Assembly (NCBI GenBank): GCA_041874725.1
Contig: CP097466.1
Span: forward strand, 806,001-870,000
DNA length: 64,000 nt
Reading direction: 5' to 3'
Source of the DNA: Duganella sp. BuS-21
Lineage (GTDB): Bacteria; Pseudomonadota; Gammaproteobacteria; Burkholderiales; Burkholderiaceae_D
Shown: piece by piece, positions 46,999-58,094 of the stretch
How the letters are laid out: the number at the start of each line of letters is the position of its first letter
How positions within the stretch are numbered: the stretch's first letter is position 1
The notes under the pieces: generated by a model
The model's input: the letters and a program-made list of their open reading frames with translations, nothing else
Databases searched by the model: none
What the model was told of the DNA's origin: nothing
Made by a program: the position numbers and the translations under genes

Positions 46999-47159
46999 CG
47001 CGAGTTCTCAATTTATTCTGCACATTGTATACGCCGAAACAGGCCGCTCCAAGCGAGTGGCTGCTTGCGCCTCCGGTGTGGCTGTGAATGAGAGAAGGTT
47101 TTTTGTCCCCGGCACTCTGTCCGGGTTGTTAATGTTGTTATTTAGTTGGGTTTAGAACG

Positions 47160-47543
47160 ATGCCAACCATCAATCAACTGATTCGCCAGCCACGCACCAA
47201 ATTGGTCGTGAAAAGCAAATCGCCGGCGCTGGAAAACAGCCCGCAAAAACGTGGCGTGTGCACCCGTGTGTACACCACCACTCCTAAGAAGCCTAACTCG
47301 GCACTGCGTAAAGTTGCCAAAGTGCGTCTGACCAACGGTTTCGAGGTCATCTCGTACATCGGCGGTGAAGGCCACAACCTGCAAGAGCACAGCGTTGTAC
47401 TGCTGCGCGGCGGTCGTGTAAAAGACTTGCCGGGTGTTCGTTACCACATGGTTCGCGGTGCACTGGATACCCAGGGCGTTAAAGACCGTAAGCAAGCTCG
47501 CTCGAAGTACGGCGCGAAGCGTGCTAAACAGGCTAAGAAGTAA
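47160..47543 (+). CDS. rpsL: 30S ribosomal protein S12
   Basis: A 127-residue S12 with the full conserved sequence, including [21 protein letters not shown] and [13 protein letters not shown]. The lysines at which streptomycin-resistance mutations arise are wild type (Lys43 and the Lys of RVKDLPG). It is the first gene of the str operon, read from the promoter at 46970-46998. The tail [12 protein letters not shown] is normal. Confidence 0.99.
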   Translation: MPTINQLIRQPRTKLVVKSKSPALENSPQKRGVCTRVYTTTPKKPNSALRKVAKVRLTNGFEVISYIGGEGHNLQEHSVVLLRGGRVKDLPGVRYHMVRGALDTQGVKDRKQARSKYGAKRAKQAKK

Positions 47544-47651
47544 TTTAATTTAATTTGAGTTGAGCCGGTCGCGAGACCGAGTAAGTGGTTGGCTATGATG
47601 GCCGCCGCGAGTGTCCGCAAGGCACTCAACTGAAGATAGGAAGGAATTGAC

Positions 47652-48122
47652 ATGCCACGTCGTCGTGAAGTACCCAAGCGCGAGATCCTGCCGGATCCAA
47701 AATTCGGCAACACCGATGTCGCCAAGTTCGTGAACGTTCTGATGCTGTCCGGTAAAAAATCGGTCGCAGAAAACATCATCTACGGTGCATTCGAGCACAT
47801 CACCCAGAAATCGGGCAAAGATCCATTGGAAGTGTTCGCTACCGCGATCAACAACGCCAAGCCGCTGGTTGAAGTGAAATCCCGTCGAGTTGGTGGTGCA
47901 AACTACCAGGTGCCGGTTGAAGTCCGCCCAGTGCGTCGTATGGCTCTGTCCATGCGTTGGCTGCGTGAAGCTGCCAACAAGCGCAGCGAAAAATCCATGC
48001 CACAGCGTCTGGCCGGCGAACTGCTGGAAGCCGCTGAAGGTCGTGGCGGTGCTATGAAGAAGCGTGACGAAGTTCACCGCATGGCTGAAGCGAACAAGGC
48101 GTTCTCGCACTTCCGCTTCTAA
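47652..48122 (+). CDS. rpsG: 30S ribosomal protein S7
   Basis: A 156-residue S7 ([19 protein letters not shown] at the start, [20 protein letters not shown] at the end). AGGAAGG precedes the ATG. The 108-base rpsL-rpsG gap is where S7 autoregulation acts in E. coli; whether the structure is kept here was not worked out. Confidence 0.99.
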   Translation: MPRRREVPKREILPDPKFGNTDVAKFVNVLMLSGKKSVAENIIYGAFEHITQKSGKDPLEVFATAINNAKPLVEVKSRRVGGANYQVPVEVRPVRRMALSMRWLREAANKRSEKSMPQRLAGELLEAAEGRGGAMKKRDEVHRMAEANKAFSHFRF

Positions 48123-48236
48123 TCAAATCGGCCGGCGCCTGCGTGCGCTGGCTGTTATCTGTTGTTCGAGGCCGGGCTCATTTTTGTCAGCAAAAATGGC
48201 GCTCGGTTTTGTCCATTAAAAGATTTAGGAATAATT

Positions 48237-50342
48237 ATGGCCCGCAAGACCCCCATCGAGCGCTACCGCAACATCGGTATCTCCGCTCACATCGATGCAG
48301 GTAAGACCACCACCACCGAACGCGTTCTGTTCTACACGGGCGTGAACCACAAGATCGGTGAAGTTCACGATGGCGCCGCCACCATGGACTGGATGGAGCA
48401 GGAGCAGGAACGCGGTATCACCATTACCTCGGCAGCGACGACCTGCTTCTGGAAAGGTATGGCGAACAACTTCCCAGAACACCACATCAACATCATCGAC
48501 ACCCCGGGCCACGTTGACTTCACCATTGAAGTTGAACGCTCGATGCGCGTGCTGGATGGCGCTTGCATGGTTTACTGCGCAGTCGGCGGCGTCCAGCCAC
48601 AGTCGGAAACCGTATGGCGTCAGGCCAACAAGTACAAAGTGCCACGTCTGGCCTTCGTCAACAAGATGGACCGCACCGGCGCCAACTTCTTCAAAGTGTA
48701 CGAGCAAATGCGCGCACGCCTGAAGGCCAACCCAGTCCTGATCCAGATCCCGATCGGCGCCGAAGACAACTTCAAAGGCGTGATCGATCTGGTCAAGATG
48801 AAGGCGATCCTGTGGGACGACGCCTCGCAAGGCATGAAATTCGACTACGTCGACATCCCTGCAGAGCTGGCCGATTCGGCCGCCGAGTGGCGCGAGAAGA
48901 TGGTGGAAGCCGCTGCTGAAGCGACCGAAGAGCTGATGAACAAGTACCTGGAAGAAGGCGACCTGACCGAAGCCGAGATCAAGAAAGCGCTGCGCGATCG
49001 CACCATCGCTTCCGAAATCGTTCCGATGCTGTGCGGTACCGCCTTCAAAAACAAGGGCGTACAGGCCATGTTGGACGCCGTGATCGAGTACCTGCCATCG
49101 CCGGTCGACATCGCCGACGTTAAAGGCACCGACGAAGACGAAGCGCCGACCACCCGCAAGGCGTCGGACGAAGAGAAGTTCTCGGCACTGGCATTCAAGA
49201 TCATGACCGACCCGTTCGTCGGCCAGCTGGCCTTCTTCCGCGTGTACTCGGGCGCCATCAATTCGGGCGACACCGTGTACAACTCGGTCAAAGGTCGTAA
49301 AGAGCGTCTGGGTCGTATTCTGCAGATGCACGCCAACCAGCGCGAAGAGATCAAAGAAGTGCGCGCCGGCGACATCGCCGCTGCGGTGGGTCTGAAAGAC
49401 GTGACCACCGGCGAAACCCTGTGCGATCCATCGTCGATCATCATCCTGGAACGCATGGTGTTCCCAGAGCCGGTGATTCAACAGGCGGTAGAACCAAAGA
49501 CCAAGGCCGACCAAGAGAAAATGGGTCTGGCACTGAACCGTCTGGCGCAGGAAGATCCGTCGTTCCGCGTGAAAACCGACGAAGAGTCGGGCCAGACCAT
49601 CATCGGTGGTATGGGCGAGCTGCACCTGGAAATTATCGTTGACCGCATGAAGCGCGAATTCGGCGTGGAAGCGACCGTGGGCAAACCACAGGTTGCCTAC
49701 CGCGAAACCGTCCGCAAATCGGTCTCCGATGTGGAAGGCAAGTTCGTTAAGCAGTCGGGCGGTCGTGGTCAGTACGGTCACGCCGTGGTGACCCTGGAAC
49801 CACAGGAACAAGGCAAAGGCTTCGAGTTCATCGACGCGATCAAAGGCGGTGTGATTCCACGCGAATTCATCCCTGCGGTTGAAAAAGGTGTGCGCGAAAC
49901 CCTGAGCAACGGTGTTCTGGCGGGCTACCCAGTGGTGGACGTCAAAGTCACCCTGACCTTCGGTTCGTACCACGATGTTGACTCGAACGAAAATGCATTC
50001 CGCATGGCCGGTTCGATGGCATTCAAGGAAGCGTGCAAACGCGCCAGCCCAGTCATCCTGGAACCAATGATGGCTGTGGAAGTGGAAACCCCGGAAGACT
50101 ACGCCGGTACCGTGATGGGCGATCTGTCGTCCCGTCGTGGCATGGTGCAGGGCATGGACGAAATCCCAGGCGGCGGCGGCAAGATCATCAAAGCCGAAGT
50201 ACCGCTGTCGGAAATGTTCGGTTACTCGACCACCCTGCGTTCTGCAACGCAAGGTCGTGCGACCTACACCATGGAGTTCAAGCACTACTCCGAGGCGCCT
50301 AAGCACGTTATCGACGCTATCGTTACCGCGAAAGCCAAGTAA
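48237..50342 (+). CDS. fusA: Elongation factor G
   Basis: 701 residues from ATG 48237, where the standard [20 protein letters not shown] start begins after TTTAGGA; the longer open frame upstream is not coding. The GTPase P-loop is AHIDAGKT (17-24), with DTPGHVDF and NKMDRTGAN further on. It catalyses ribosome translocation and, with RRF, recycling. It keeps its normal place after rpsG. Confidence 0.99.
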   Translation: MARKTPIERYRNIGISAHIDAGKTTTTERVLFYTGVNHKIGEVHDGAATMDWMEQEQERGITITSAATTCFWKGMANNFPEHHINIIDTPGHVDFTIEVERSMRVLDGACMVYCAVGGVQPQSETVWRQANKYKVPRLAFVNKMDRTGANFFKVYEQMRARLKANPVLIQIPIGAEDNFKGVIDLVKMKAILWDDASQGMKFDYVDIPAELADSAAEWREKMVEAAAEATEELMNKYLEEGDLTEAEIKKALRDRTIASEIVPMLCGTAFKNKGVQAMLDAVIEYLPSPVDIADVKGTDEDEAPTTRKASDEEKFSALAFKIMTDPFVGQLAFFRVYSGAINSGDTVYNSVKGRKERLGRILQMHANQREEIKEVRAGDIAAAVGLKDVTTGETLCDPSSIIILERMVFPEPVIQQAVEPKTKADQEKMGLALNRLAQEDPSFRVKTDEESGQTIIGGMGELHLEIIVDRMKREFGVEATVGKPQVAYRETVRKSVSDVEGKFVKQSGGRGQYGHAVVTLEPQEQGKGFEFIDAIKGGVIPREFIPAVEKGVRETLSNGVLAGYPVVDVKVTLTFGSYHDVDSNENAFRMAGSMAFKEACKRASPVILEPMMAVEVETPEDYAGTVMGDLSSRRGMVQGMDEIPGGGGKIIKAEVPLSEMFGYSTTLRSATQGRATYTMEFKHYSEAPKHVIDAIVTAKAK

Positions 50343-50412
50343 TCTGGTATTTTTGCGGCCGGGTAGATCATCCGGCCGCATATTTAAAACATTGTTCTAA
50401 GGAAGAATCAAA

Positions 50413-51603
50413 ATGGCAAAAGAAAAGTTCGAGCGGACTAAACCGCACGTCAACGTAGGCACCATCGGTCACGTCGACCACGGCAAAACCACCCTGACCG
50501 CTGCAATCGCTACCGTTCTGTCGAAGAAATTCGGCGGCGAAGCGAAAGCTTACGACCAGATCGATGCTGCACCAGAAGAAAAAGCACGCGGCATTACCAT
50601 CAACACCGCTCACGTTGAGTACGAAACCGCTGCCCGTCACTACGCTCACGTAGACTGCCCAGGCCACGCCGACTACATCAAAAACATGATTACCGGTGCC
50701 GCGCAGATGGACGGCGCGATCCTGGTGTGCTCCGCAGCTGACGGCCCAATGCCACAGACCCGCGAACACATCCTGCTGGCGCGCCAGGTTGGCGTTCCAT
50801 ACATCGTCGTGTTCCTGAACAAATGCGATCTGGTGGATGACGAAGAGCTGCTGGAACTGGTTGAAATGGAAGTGCGTGAGTTGCTTTCGAAATACGAGTT
50901 CCCAGGCGACGACCTGCCGATCATCAAAGGTTCGGCACGTAAAGCACTGGACGGCGACACCGGTCCGCTGGGCGAACAGGCAATCATGCAACTGGCCGAC
51001 GCACTGGACAGCTACATCCCTACGCCAGAGCGCGCAGTGGACGGCGCCTTCCTGATGCCAGTGGAAGACGTGTTCTCGATCTCGGGTCGCGGCACCGTGG
51101 TGACCGGTCGTGTTGAGCGCGGTATCGTCAAAGTCGGCGAAGAGATCGAAATCGTCGGCATCATCGACACCGTCAAAACCACCTGCACCGGCGTGGAAAT
51201 GTTCCGCAAACTGCTGGACCAAGGTCAGGCAGGCGACAACGTTGGTCTGCTGCTGCGCGGCACCAAGCGTGAAGACGTGCAACGTGGTCAAGTGCTGGCG
51301 AAGCCAGGCTCGATCAAGCCGCACAACCACTTCACCGGCGAGATCTATGTTCTGTCGAAAGACGAAGGCGGCCGTCACACCCCGTTCTTCAACAACTATC
51401 GTCCACAGTTCTACTTCCGTACCACCGACGTGACCGGTTCGATCGAACTGCCAGCGGACAAAGAAATGGTTATGCCAGGCGACAACGTGTCGATCACTGT
51501 TAAGCTGATCAACCCGATCGCGATGGAAGAAGGTCTGCGCTTCGCCATCCGCGAAGGCGGTCGTACCGTCGGCGCCGGTGTTGTAGCAAAAATCCTGGCC
51601 TAA
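50413..51603 (+). CDS. tuf: Elongation factor Tu
   Basis: A 396-residue EF-Tu with P-loop GHVDHGKT (19-26), DCPGHADY and NKCD. It delivers aminoacyl-tRNA to the ribosome. AAGGAAG precedes the ATG. It is followed by a terminator hairpin before rpsJ. A second tuf copy, usual in this order, is not in the window. Confidence 0.99.
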   Translation: MAKEKFERTKPHVNVGTIGHVDHGKTTLTAAIATVLSKKFGGEAKAYDQIDAAPEEKARGITINTAHVEYETAARHYAHVDCPGHADYIKNMITGAAQMDGAILVCSAADGPMPQTREHILLARQVGVPYIVVFLNKCDLVDDEELLELVEMEVRELLSKYEFPGDDLPIIKGSARKALDGDTGPLGEQAIMQLADALDSYIPTPERAVDGAFLMPVEDVFSISGRGTVVTGRVERGIVKVGEEIEIVGIIDTVKTTCTGVEMFRKLLDQGQAGDNVGLLLRGTKREDVQRGQVLAKPGSIKPHNHFTGEIYVLSKDEGGRHTPFFNNYRPQFYFRTTDVTGSIELPADKEMVMPGDNVSITVKLINPIAMEEGLRFAIREGGRTVGAGVVAKILA

Positions 51604-51620
51604 TTTTTAGCTTGGATTGA

Positions 51621-51661
51621 AACAGGGCCGGCATGGTGTGATACCATGTCGGCCTTGTTTT
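51621..51661 (+). terminator. Hairpin between tuf and rpsJ
   Basis: AACAGGGCCGGCATGGT..ATACCATGTCGGCCTTGTTTT forms a long, nearly complete stem followed by four T residues. It probably ends a share of transcripts after tuf, so rpsJ would be made from read-through or its own promoter in 51662-51729. Confidence 0.75.
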
Positions 51662-51729
51662 GCAAAATTCGTTCTTTTTAAAATTGCTGGCGCTACAAAG
51701 TTGCCAGTTCGCTCTTTTGAGGAATTATC

Positions 51730-52047
51730 ATGTCCGCACCAAACCAAAAAATCCGCATCCGTCTGAAAGCTTTCGATTACAAGCTGATCGACCAGTCCGC
51801 ACTGGAAATCGTTGACACCGCTAAGCGCACCGGCGCCGTTGTCAAAGGCCCAGTCCCACTGCCAACCCGCATCCAGCGTTTCGACGTTCTGCGTTCGCCA
51901 CACGTCAACAAGACCTCGCGCGACCAGTTCGAAATCCGCACCCACCAGCGCCTGATGGACATCGTCGACCCAACCGACAAGACCGTTGACGCACTGATGA
52001 AGCTGGACCTGCCAGCTGGCGTTGATGTCGAAATCAAACTGCAGTAA
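51730..52047 (+). CDS. rpsJ: 30S ribosomal protein S10
   Basis: A 105-residue S10/NusE ([38 protein letters not shown]). It is part of the small subunit and of the NusB-NusE antitermination complex. GAGGAA precedes the ATG. The usual rplC-rplD-rplW run of the S10 operon does not follow: a strong terminator and an unrelated regulator come next. Confidence 0.99.
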   Translation: MSAPNQKIRIRLKAFDYKLIDQSALEIVDTAKRTGAVVKGPVPLPTRIQRFDVLRSPHVNKTSRDQFEIRTHQRLMDIVDPTDKTVDALMKLDLPAGVDVEIKLQ

Positions 52048-52086
52048 TCAATTTTAAGTTGGCAGCCACGGCTGCCGGCTGAGGAT

Positions 52087-52122
52087 GGGGCCGGACGTGC
52101 AAACGTCCGGCCCCATTTTTTT
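52087..52122 (+). terminator. Strong rho-independent terminator after rpsJ
   Basis: GGGGCCGGACG..CGTCCGGCCCC forms an 11-bp stem with a short loop, followed by A and eight T residues. The T-run reaches the stop codon of the convergent ROK gene. On the minus strand no T-run follows, so it works mainly for rpsJ. Confidence 0.9.
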
Positions 52123-53395
52123 AGTTCCAGGCCATCAGCCCGGCCGCCACCGAGGGCGGCAGCTCGGACAGCTTGGCGTTGCCGCGCCGCGCCGGGCCCT
52201 GGTCCACGAAGGGGCGCATCAGGTAGTGGCGCGCCATGGCGGCGCCGCCGATGGCGATGACGTTGTGGCCGAAGCGCGGCGTGCGCACGGTCGGCGCCTG
52301 CAGCTGCGTGGCGCGGGCGCAGTCGTCGAGCACCTGCCGGCCCGGCCCGATCAGGCGGTCGCCCAGGCGCAGGGCGGCGCCGCCGATGACGATGCACATC
52401 GGGTCGAACGCCACCCACAGATTGTTCAGCAGTACGCCGAGATTGCGGCCGGCCGTCTCCACCGCCTGCGCGGCATGGGCGTCGCCCGCCTCGGCTTCGG
52501 AAAACAGCTGTTCCAGCTGTTCGGGCGTGGCCGGATGCTGCTGCCGGCCGTAAACCTCGTCGAGCAGCGCCTGCAGGCCGATCAGGGCGTCGGCGCAGCC
52601 GCGCCGGCCGCAGGAGCAGACCGGTCCGCCCTGTTGCAAAATGGTGTGGCCCACCTCGCCGGCAAAGCCGTACAGGCCAGTCAGCAGGCGGCCGTTGACG
52701 ATGATGCCGGCACCGACGCCATAGTTGAGACTGAGGTAGATCAGCGGATCGGCGCCGTGCTCGCCGGAAAACTCCAGCTCGGCCAGCGCCGCCACGTTGG
52801 CCTCGTTCTGGATGAACAGCGGCAGCTCGGCCAGCGGCGTGCCGTCGAAGTGTGCGCGCAACTGGCTGGCGACGTCGACGTTGCGCCAGCCCAGGTGGGG
52901 CGCGTGGTGCAGCACGCCGGTGGCGTCGTCGACCACGCCGTGCAGGCCCACGCCGATGCCGCGCACCGTGCGCCCGGCCAGCGCGGCGCAGGTGGACAGC
53001 TCTTCCAGGCCTTGCGCCATCAGCGCGATGCAGCCGGCCGTGTCGGCCGCGTCGAGATAGGGCAGTTCCTGCTCGGCCAGCACTTCGCCCAGCAGGTTGG
53101 TGGCGACGATGCGCGCCATGCCGATGCCGAGGTCGGCCCCCAGCAGCGCCAGGCGCTCGCGGTCGAGCTGCAGCGGCGTGGCGCGGCGGCCCAGCGCGCC
53201 GGTGACGCGGATGTCGTTTTCCGCCAGCCAGCCCTCGTCCAGCAGCTCGCGTACCAGCAGGCTGACGGTGGATTTGGTCAGGCCGACGGCCTCGGCCAGC
53301 GCAGCGCGCGACAGGCCCGGTTCGCTACAGAGCTGGCGTACCAATGCCATGCGGTTGATTTGCTTGAGTAATTGCTGGTCGCCAGCGACGATCAT
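52121..53395 (-). CDS. ROK-family transcriptional regulator (NagC/XylR type)
   Basis: 424 residues from ATG 53395. The N-terminal helix-turn-helix is [29 protein letters not shown] (about residues 28-56). The sugar-kinase-like ROK fold has [26 protein letters not shown] and the zinc motif [11 protein letters not shown] (C-x-C-G-x-x-G-C). These proteins sense a sugar or sugar phosphate. It is divergent from the TonB receptor at 53742, so a carbohydrate-uptake receptor is the likely target. Confidence 0.93.
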   Translation of the reverse strand: MIVAGDQQLLKQINRMALVRQLCSEPGLSRAALAEAVGLTKSTVSLLVRELLDEGWLAENDIRVTGALGRRATPLQLDRERLALLGADLGIGMARIVATNLLGEVLAEQELPYLDAADTAGCIALMAQGLEELSTCAALAGRTVRGIGVGLHGVVDDATGVLHHAPHLGWRNVDVASQLRAHFDGTPLAELPLFIQNEANVAALAELEFSGEHGADPLIYLSLNYGVGAGIIVNGRLLTGLYGFAGEVGHTILQQGGPVCSCGRRGCADALIGLQALLDEVYGRQQHPATPEQLEQLFSEAEAGDAHAAQAVETAGRNLGVLLNNLWVAFDPMCIVIGGAALRLGDRLIGPGRQVLDDCARATQLQAPTVRTPRFGHNVIAIGGAAMARHYLMRPFVDQGPARRGNAKLSELPPSVAAGLMAWN

Positions 53396-53741
53396 GGTCC
53401 GGAATTCCAAAATGGGGCGTGCAAAGATCATACACCAAGCTTGTCACATCGACTATCAATGACTTAGCGGCGTGGTTTGGGCCGTAGTGGTGCGTCATTA
53501 CAACAGCTATGCGCGGAATCGGTGCGTAGTTTGTTCGACCGATTGACGAAAGGCCACCTTTTCTCATATCCTCAACTTGTCGATTCAGTCATGGCGCTGG
53601 ATCGAACATGCATCCCAGACGGGCATCACACCGTCACCATATTCTGCGGCACCCGCATCAGAACTACCCAGCAGTCAGTTTGTGTAGGAATCACGTCCGG
53701 CAAATCGCTCGCCGGAATAAATCATAAAATAAGGAGATGAA
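53396..53741. promoter_or_regulatory. Intergenic control region between ROK regulator and TonB receptor
   Basis: The 346 bases contain no convincing gene; an 87-codon frame at 53477-53740 has no recognisable features. It should hold both divergent promoters and the ROK operator, but I could not fix the operator. A 6-bp inverted repeat with a 9-base loop (TCCGGC..GCCGGA, 53696-53716) lies in the receptor leader just before its AAGGAG site (53731-53736). Confidence 0.4.
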
Positions 53742-56732
53742 GTGCGTACTTCTATGAAAACGTTTTCAAAGGCGCCGCGACAGCGCCGTCTGATCAGTCT
53801 GGCAGTTGCCGGCGCCTGCGCTGCATTCGGCGGCGCCCATGCCCAGGACAGCAGTACCACCGATAGCACGACCAGCGCCCCAACCGTGGTGGTGACCGGT
53901 ATCCGCGCCAGTATGCAATCCACGCTGAACATGAAACGCAATGCCGACGGCATCGTCGACGGGATTGTGGCCGATGATATCGGTAAGTTCCCGGACACCA
54001 ACCTGGCCGAGTCCCTGCAGCGTATTTCCGGCGTGTCGATCGACCGCAGCAACGGCGAAGGCCAAAAAGTCACCGTGCGCGGCCTGGGCCCGGACTTCAA
54101 CCTGGTGCTGCTGAACGGCCGCCAGATGCCGACCACCGACCTGAGCGACCTGTCCGGCCGTTCGTTCGACTTCTCCAACCTGGCGTCGGAGTCGATCTCG
54201 CAACTGCAGGTCTACAAGACCGGCCGTGCCGACAGCCCGACCGGCGGCATCGGCGCCACCATCAATGTGATGACCGCGCGTCCGCTGGACAACCCTGGCC
54301 TGCGCGCCAGCGTCGGCGTCAAGGCGCTGAAAGACACCTCGAACGACCACCTGCCGGGCATGCTCAAGGGCGACAGCGTCACCCCTGAAATCTCTGGCAT
54401 CTACAGCAACACCAGCGCCGACGGCCGCTTCGGTGTCGCCGTCAGCGCCAGCCACCAGAAACGTGATTCCGGCTTCAACCGCGCCGGCCTGGCCAACGGC
54501 TACCAAGGTCCATATCGCGGTTCGGACACCACTGCCGGCGCCACCCTGCCGCAACCGGGCCAGCCAGGCTCGCAAAACATCACCAACCGTCCGGGCCCGA
54601 CCGACCTGTATTCGATTCCGCAGAACTTCGGCTACAGCGTCAACGCCATCGAGCGTGAGCGTACCAACGGCCAATTGGTGCTGCAATTCCGTCCGGTCAA
54701 GGAACTGACCACCACCCTGGACCTGACCTATTCGGAACAGAAGATCCACACCCGCCGCAATGAGCTGAGCGTGTGGTTCGGCCAGACCCCGACCTCGACC
54801 AGCACCTGGCCGGGCGGTCCGGTGCAGTCGCCGCTGACCTACCAGGAAACCTACCAGACGCCGCAAGACATCTCGGTGGTGGGTGGCGATTACGCCACCA
54901 AGACCAAGAACGAGTCGATCGGCTTCAACGCCGTGTGGAAAGCGTCGGCCGAACTGAAACTGGAGTTCGACCTGCACCATTCGAGCGCCGAGTCCGGTGC
55001 CGACAGCCCGTTCGGCAGCGAAAACAACCTGTCCAACGCCAGCTTCAGCCGCGGCGTCACCAAGATCGACTTCACCAAGGAATTGCCGGTGCTGAGCATG
55101 CCGGCCGCCAACCTGGCCGCGCAGCCGATCCAGGCCGCCGGTTCCTGGTTCCACAACAGCTGGCAGAAAGCCACCATCAATCAGGCCCAGGCCAAAGGTA
55201 GCCTGAAGCTGCTGGAAGCGTCGGACCTGAACTTCGGCGTCGGCTACACCGACTCGACCAGCCGTTCGACCTACTCCAACGTGCAGAACAACACCTGGGG
55301 CGGCGCCACCAAGCCGTCGGATTACCCTGCAAGCATCTTCCAGGCGAATCCGCTGGGTTCCTACTTCAAGCAGCTGGACGGCCACGGCGCGCCTGAACTG
55401 TTCGGTTCGCTGTACACCTTCGACTTCGCCACCCTGCGCGCCGTGACCGCCAAGGCCACCGGCAATGCGGCCGGCTACCTGCCGAACTTCGCCAGCGCCG
55501 ACACCGACCGCGAGCTGAACGAAAAATCGAGTTCCGGCTACCTGTCCTTCGGTACCGACTGGGATACCGCCATTCCATTCCATTCGTCCGTCGGCGTACG
55601 CGTCGAACGCACCAAGGTCACCTCGGTGGCCCAGGTGTTGCCTGGTACCGCCGTGGTATGGGGTTCGCAGAATGAATTGCCGATCACTTTCGCCGGCAAC
55701 TCGTACAGCACCAAGGACGCCTCCTATACCAACGTGCTGCCGAGCCTGAACCTCGACTTCGACGTCCGTCCCGACATGAAGGTGCGCGCCAGCGCCGGCG
55801 CCACCATCGGCCGTCCGCGTTACGACCAGCTGCAGGGCGGCCTGTCGCTCGGCACCATCGTCAACTACTTCACCGGCGGCACCGCATCGGTTGGCAATCC
55901 TGCGCTGAAACCGGTCAAGTCGAAGAATCTGGACTTGTCGTGGGAATGGTATTACGACCAGCAAAGCGTGTTCTCGCTGGCGGCCTTCCACAAGAAGATG
56001 GACAACTATGCGGGCCAGACGCTGGTGTCGCAAAACCTGTACAACCTGCACACCCCGGTGGGCGGCGCCTATTACAAACAGGCGCTGGCGGCAGGCGGTT
56101 GCTCGGTGGCGGACACCAATTGCATCCGTAACTACATTCTGGGCAACTTCGACGGCCAGCCTGGCGTGAAGAAGACCGGCGTCAAGGCCGACGGCAATCT
56201 GAACGGCGACATCACCGGCTTGCCGACCGATCCGCTGGTCAACTTCCTGACCACCACCTACGCCAACCAGAAGGCGGCCACCGTCAAGGGCGCCGAGATC
56301 AACGTGCAGCACATGTTTGGCCGCAGCGGTTTCGGCGTCCAGGCCAACTACACCTACGTCAGCTCGCCAACCAAGTACGACAACGGCAACACCAACGACC
56401 AGTTCGCGATTCTGGGCCTGAGCAATTCGGCCAACCTGGTGGGTATCTATGAAGATGCCAAGTGGTCGGTGCGCGTGGCCTACAACTGGCGCGACAGCTT
56501 CCTGGCCTCGACGGTTGACGGCGGCGGCCGTGCGGCGCCGGTGTACACCGACAAGTATGGTCAGACCGACGTCAGCATTGGTTACAATTACACGCCTAAC
56601 CTGAGCTTCCAGGTCGAGGCGATCAACTTGACCAATTCGACCCAGCGCCAGTTCGGACGTACCGAGCGCTCGACCCTGAACGTGACGCAAGCCGGTCCGC
56701 GTTACATGATCGGTGCACGCTACAAGTTCTAA
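53742..56732 (+). CDS. TonB-dependent receptor (TIGR01782-type, likely carbohydrate)
   Basis: A 996-residue receptor with a GTG start that has AAGGAG six bases upstream; an ATG four codons on is the alternative. The signal peptide ends AHAQ at about residue 35. The TonB-box region is APTVVVTGIRASMQSTL, the plug has GKFPDTNLAESLQRISGVSIDR and VTVRGLGPDFNLVLLNGRQMP, and the barrel ends MIGARYKF. The plug pattern is that of Xanthomonas/Caulobacter glycan receptors. With a divergent ROK regulator and a downstream cupin-like protein it looks like a sugar-uptake locus, though no glycoside hydrolase is present. Confidence 0.95.
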   Translation: MRTSMKTFSKAPRQRRLISLAVAGACAAFGGAHAQDSSTTDSTTSAPTVVVTGIRASMQSTLNMKRNADGIVDGIVADDIGKFPDTNLAESLQRISGVSIDRSNGEGQKVTVRGLGPDFNLVLLNGRQMPTTDLSDLSGRSFDFSNLASESISQLQVYKTGRADSPTGGIGATINVMTARPLDNPGLRASVGVKALKDTSNDHLPGMLKGDSVTPEISGIYSNTSADGRFGVAVSASHQKRDSGFNRAGLANGYQGPYRGSDTTAGATLPQPGQPGSQNITNRPGPTDLYSIPQNFGYSVNAIERERTNGQLVLQFRPVKELTTTLDLTYSEQKIHTRRNELSVWFGQTPTSTSTWPGGPVQSPLTYQETYQTPQDISVVGGDYATKTKNESIGFNAVWKASAELKLEFDLHHSSAESGADSPFGSENNLSNASFSRGVTKIDFTKELPVLSMPAANLAAQPIQAAGSWFHNSWQKATINQAQAKGSLKLLEASDLNFGVGYTDSTSRSTYSNVQNNTWGGATKPSDYPASIFQANPLGSYFKQLDGHGAPELFGSLYTFDFATLRAVTAKATGNAAGYLPNFASADTDRELNEKSSSGYLSFGTDWDTAIPFHSSVGVRVERTKVTSVAQVLPGTAVVWGSQNELPITFAGNSYSTKDASYTNVLPSLNLDFDVRPDMKVRASAGATIGRPRYDQLQGGLSLGTIVNYFTGGTASVGNPALKPVKSKNLDLSWEWYYDQQSVFSLAAFHKKMDNYAGQTLVSQNLYNLHTPVGGAYYKQALAAGGCSVADTNCIRNYILGNFDGQPGVKKTGVKADGNLNGDITGLPTDPLVNFLTTTYANQKAATVKGAEINVQHMFGRSGFGVQANYTYVSSPTKYDNGNTNDQFAILGLSNSANLVGIYEDAKWSVRVAYNWRDSFLASTVDGGGRAAPVYTDKYGQTDVSIGYNYTPNLSFQVEAINLTNSTQRQFGRTERSTLNVTQAGPRYMIGARYKF

Positions 56733-56754
56733 TGTAATGTAGGTGCAGTACCGC

Positions 56755-56785
56755 AGGCCGTCGCCGAGGCGACGGCCTGTTTTCT
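56755..56785 (+). terminator. Intrinsic terminator or attenuator after the TonB receptor
   Basis: AGGCCGTCG..CGACGGCCT forms a 9-bp stem followed by GTTTTCTT. It lies only 12 bases before the cupin-like gene, so partial read-through would set a lower level for that gene. Confidence 0.75.
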
Positions 56786-56796
56786 TGAGAGAATTC

Positions 56797-57810
56797 ATGC
56801 CGCCGAACGTAGCAGCCATAGCAGAGATCACGTGCGAGTGCGGCCAGACGCTGCCCGACGAGATCCTGGCCTCGCCGGTGCCGCTGGTGTTGCGCGGCCT
56901 GGTGGCCCACTGGCCCCTGGTGCGCGCCGCCCGCCGTTCGCCGCGCGTAGCGGACGCCTACCTGCGCCGCTTCCACCGCGACGCCACCGTGCTGGCCAGC
57001 CACAGTCCGCCCGGCACGGATGGCCGTATTTTTTACAACGATGACCTGAGCGGTTTCAATTTCAGCTCGCAGATGGTGCGCTTCGACCGGGTGCTCGACG
57101 CCCTGGCCGCCCACCTCGACGATCCGCAGCCGCCGACCTTGTACGTGGGCTCGACCACGGTCGACACCTGCCTGCCCGGCATGCGCGCCGAGAACGATCT
57201 CGACTTCGGCGAGCGCGACCCGCTGGCCAGCCTCTGGATCGGCAACCGCACCCGCATCCCGGCCCATTACGATGTGCCGGACAACCTGGCCTGCGTGGCG
57301 GCCGGGCGGCGCCGCTTTACCCTGTTCCCGCCGGAGCAGCTGAAGAATTTGTATGTCGGCCCGCTCGATTTCACGCCGGCCGGGCAGTCGGTCAGCATGG
57401 TCGATCTGGCGCAGCCGGACCTGGCGCGTTTTCCGTTGTTTGCCGAGGCGCTGGCGCACGCGCAGTCGGCCACGCTGGAAGCGGGCGATGCGCTGTTCAT
57501 TCCCAGCATGTGGTGGCACCACGTGGAGGGGCTGGAGGCGTTCAATATGTTGATCAATTACTGGTGGCGGCAGTCGCCGGCCTGGATGGATACGCCGTTC
57601 AACGCGCTGCTGCTGGGCCTGATGACCATGCGCGACTTGCCGCCGGCCCAGCGCGCGGCGTGGCAGGAGATCTTCCGTCACTACGTGTTCGAGAGTGACG
57701 GCGGCGAGGCGCGCCACGTCGCGCACGGTGCGCGCGGCGTGCTGGCGCCATTGGACGAGGCCGGCGCGCGCATGTTGCGGGCCCAGCTGCTGAACCGGCT
57801 GAACCGCTAG
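56797..57810 (+). CDS. Cupin-like (JmjC/Cupin_8) protein
   Basis: 337 residues from ATG 56797 with GAGAGAA upstream. The fold is that of Fe(II)/2-oxoglutarate JmjC-like proteins. The metal pair H-x-D is in PAHYDVPDNLACV (about residue 160), the distal His is in MWWHHVEGLEAFN, and PLVLRGLVAHWPLVR is the usual start. Such genes often follow TIGR01782 receptors in glycan loci, next to tryptophan halogenases, which are absent here. The hydroxylation substrate is unknown. Confidence 0.88.
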   Translation: MPPNVAAIAEITCECGQTLPDEILASPVPLVLRGLVAHWPLVRAARRSPRVADAYLRRFHRDATVLASHSPPGTDGRIFYNDDLSGFNFSSQMVRFDRVLDALAAHLDDPQPPTLYVGSTTVDTCLPGMRAENDLDFGERDPLASLWIGNRTRIPAHYDVPDNLACVAAGRRRFTLFPPEQLKNLYVGPLDFTPAGQSVSMVDLAQPDLARFPLFAEALAHAQSATLEAGDALFIPSMWWHHVEGLEAFNMLINYWWRQSPAWMDTPFNALLLGLMTMRDLPPAQRAAWQEIFRHYVFESDGGEARHVAHGARGVLAPLDEAGARMLRAQLLNRLNR

Positions 57811-57884
57811 CCGCCGCAAGCTTTTTACAGTCTCTGCAGTACTGAGAGGGGGAGGGGCGGGTCGTGCCGCCCCTACACTTGCAC

Positions 57885-57916
57885 AGGCCGCGCCATTCCG
57901 GCGGCCTGTTTTTTTC
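57885..57916 (+). terminator. Rho-independent terminator after the cupin-like gene
   Basis: AGGCCGC..GCGGCCT is followed by G and eight T residues. The rest of the gap to 58094 is AT-richer and would carry the promoter of the next receptor. Confidence 0.8.
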
Positions 57917-58094
57917 GCCAGAAAACAACAAAAATACGGCAAAAAGTTGTAATTGCCATAAAAAACGTGACTTTTCCCTTTGTGTCACCGTCCATGTTGT
58001 GCGAAATTTCTGCCTCGACGTTAAAAGTGAGGGCTGCAGATAGACAGCCCCGCTAAGAAGCGAGTTACAGGAATAGCATCTCAGGGAGTAGGTT

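Noticed and set aside
46970..47155. 61-codon frame in the str operon leader
   Set aside because: It begins inside the predicted promoter -35 region and would not be fully transcribed; no sign of a leader peptide.
53477..53740. 87-codon plus-strand frame before the TonB receptor
   Set aside because: No good ribosome site, no recognisable motif, and it fills the expected divergent control region of the ROK regulator and receptor.
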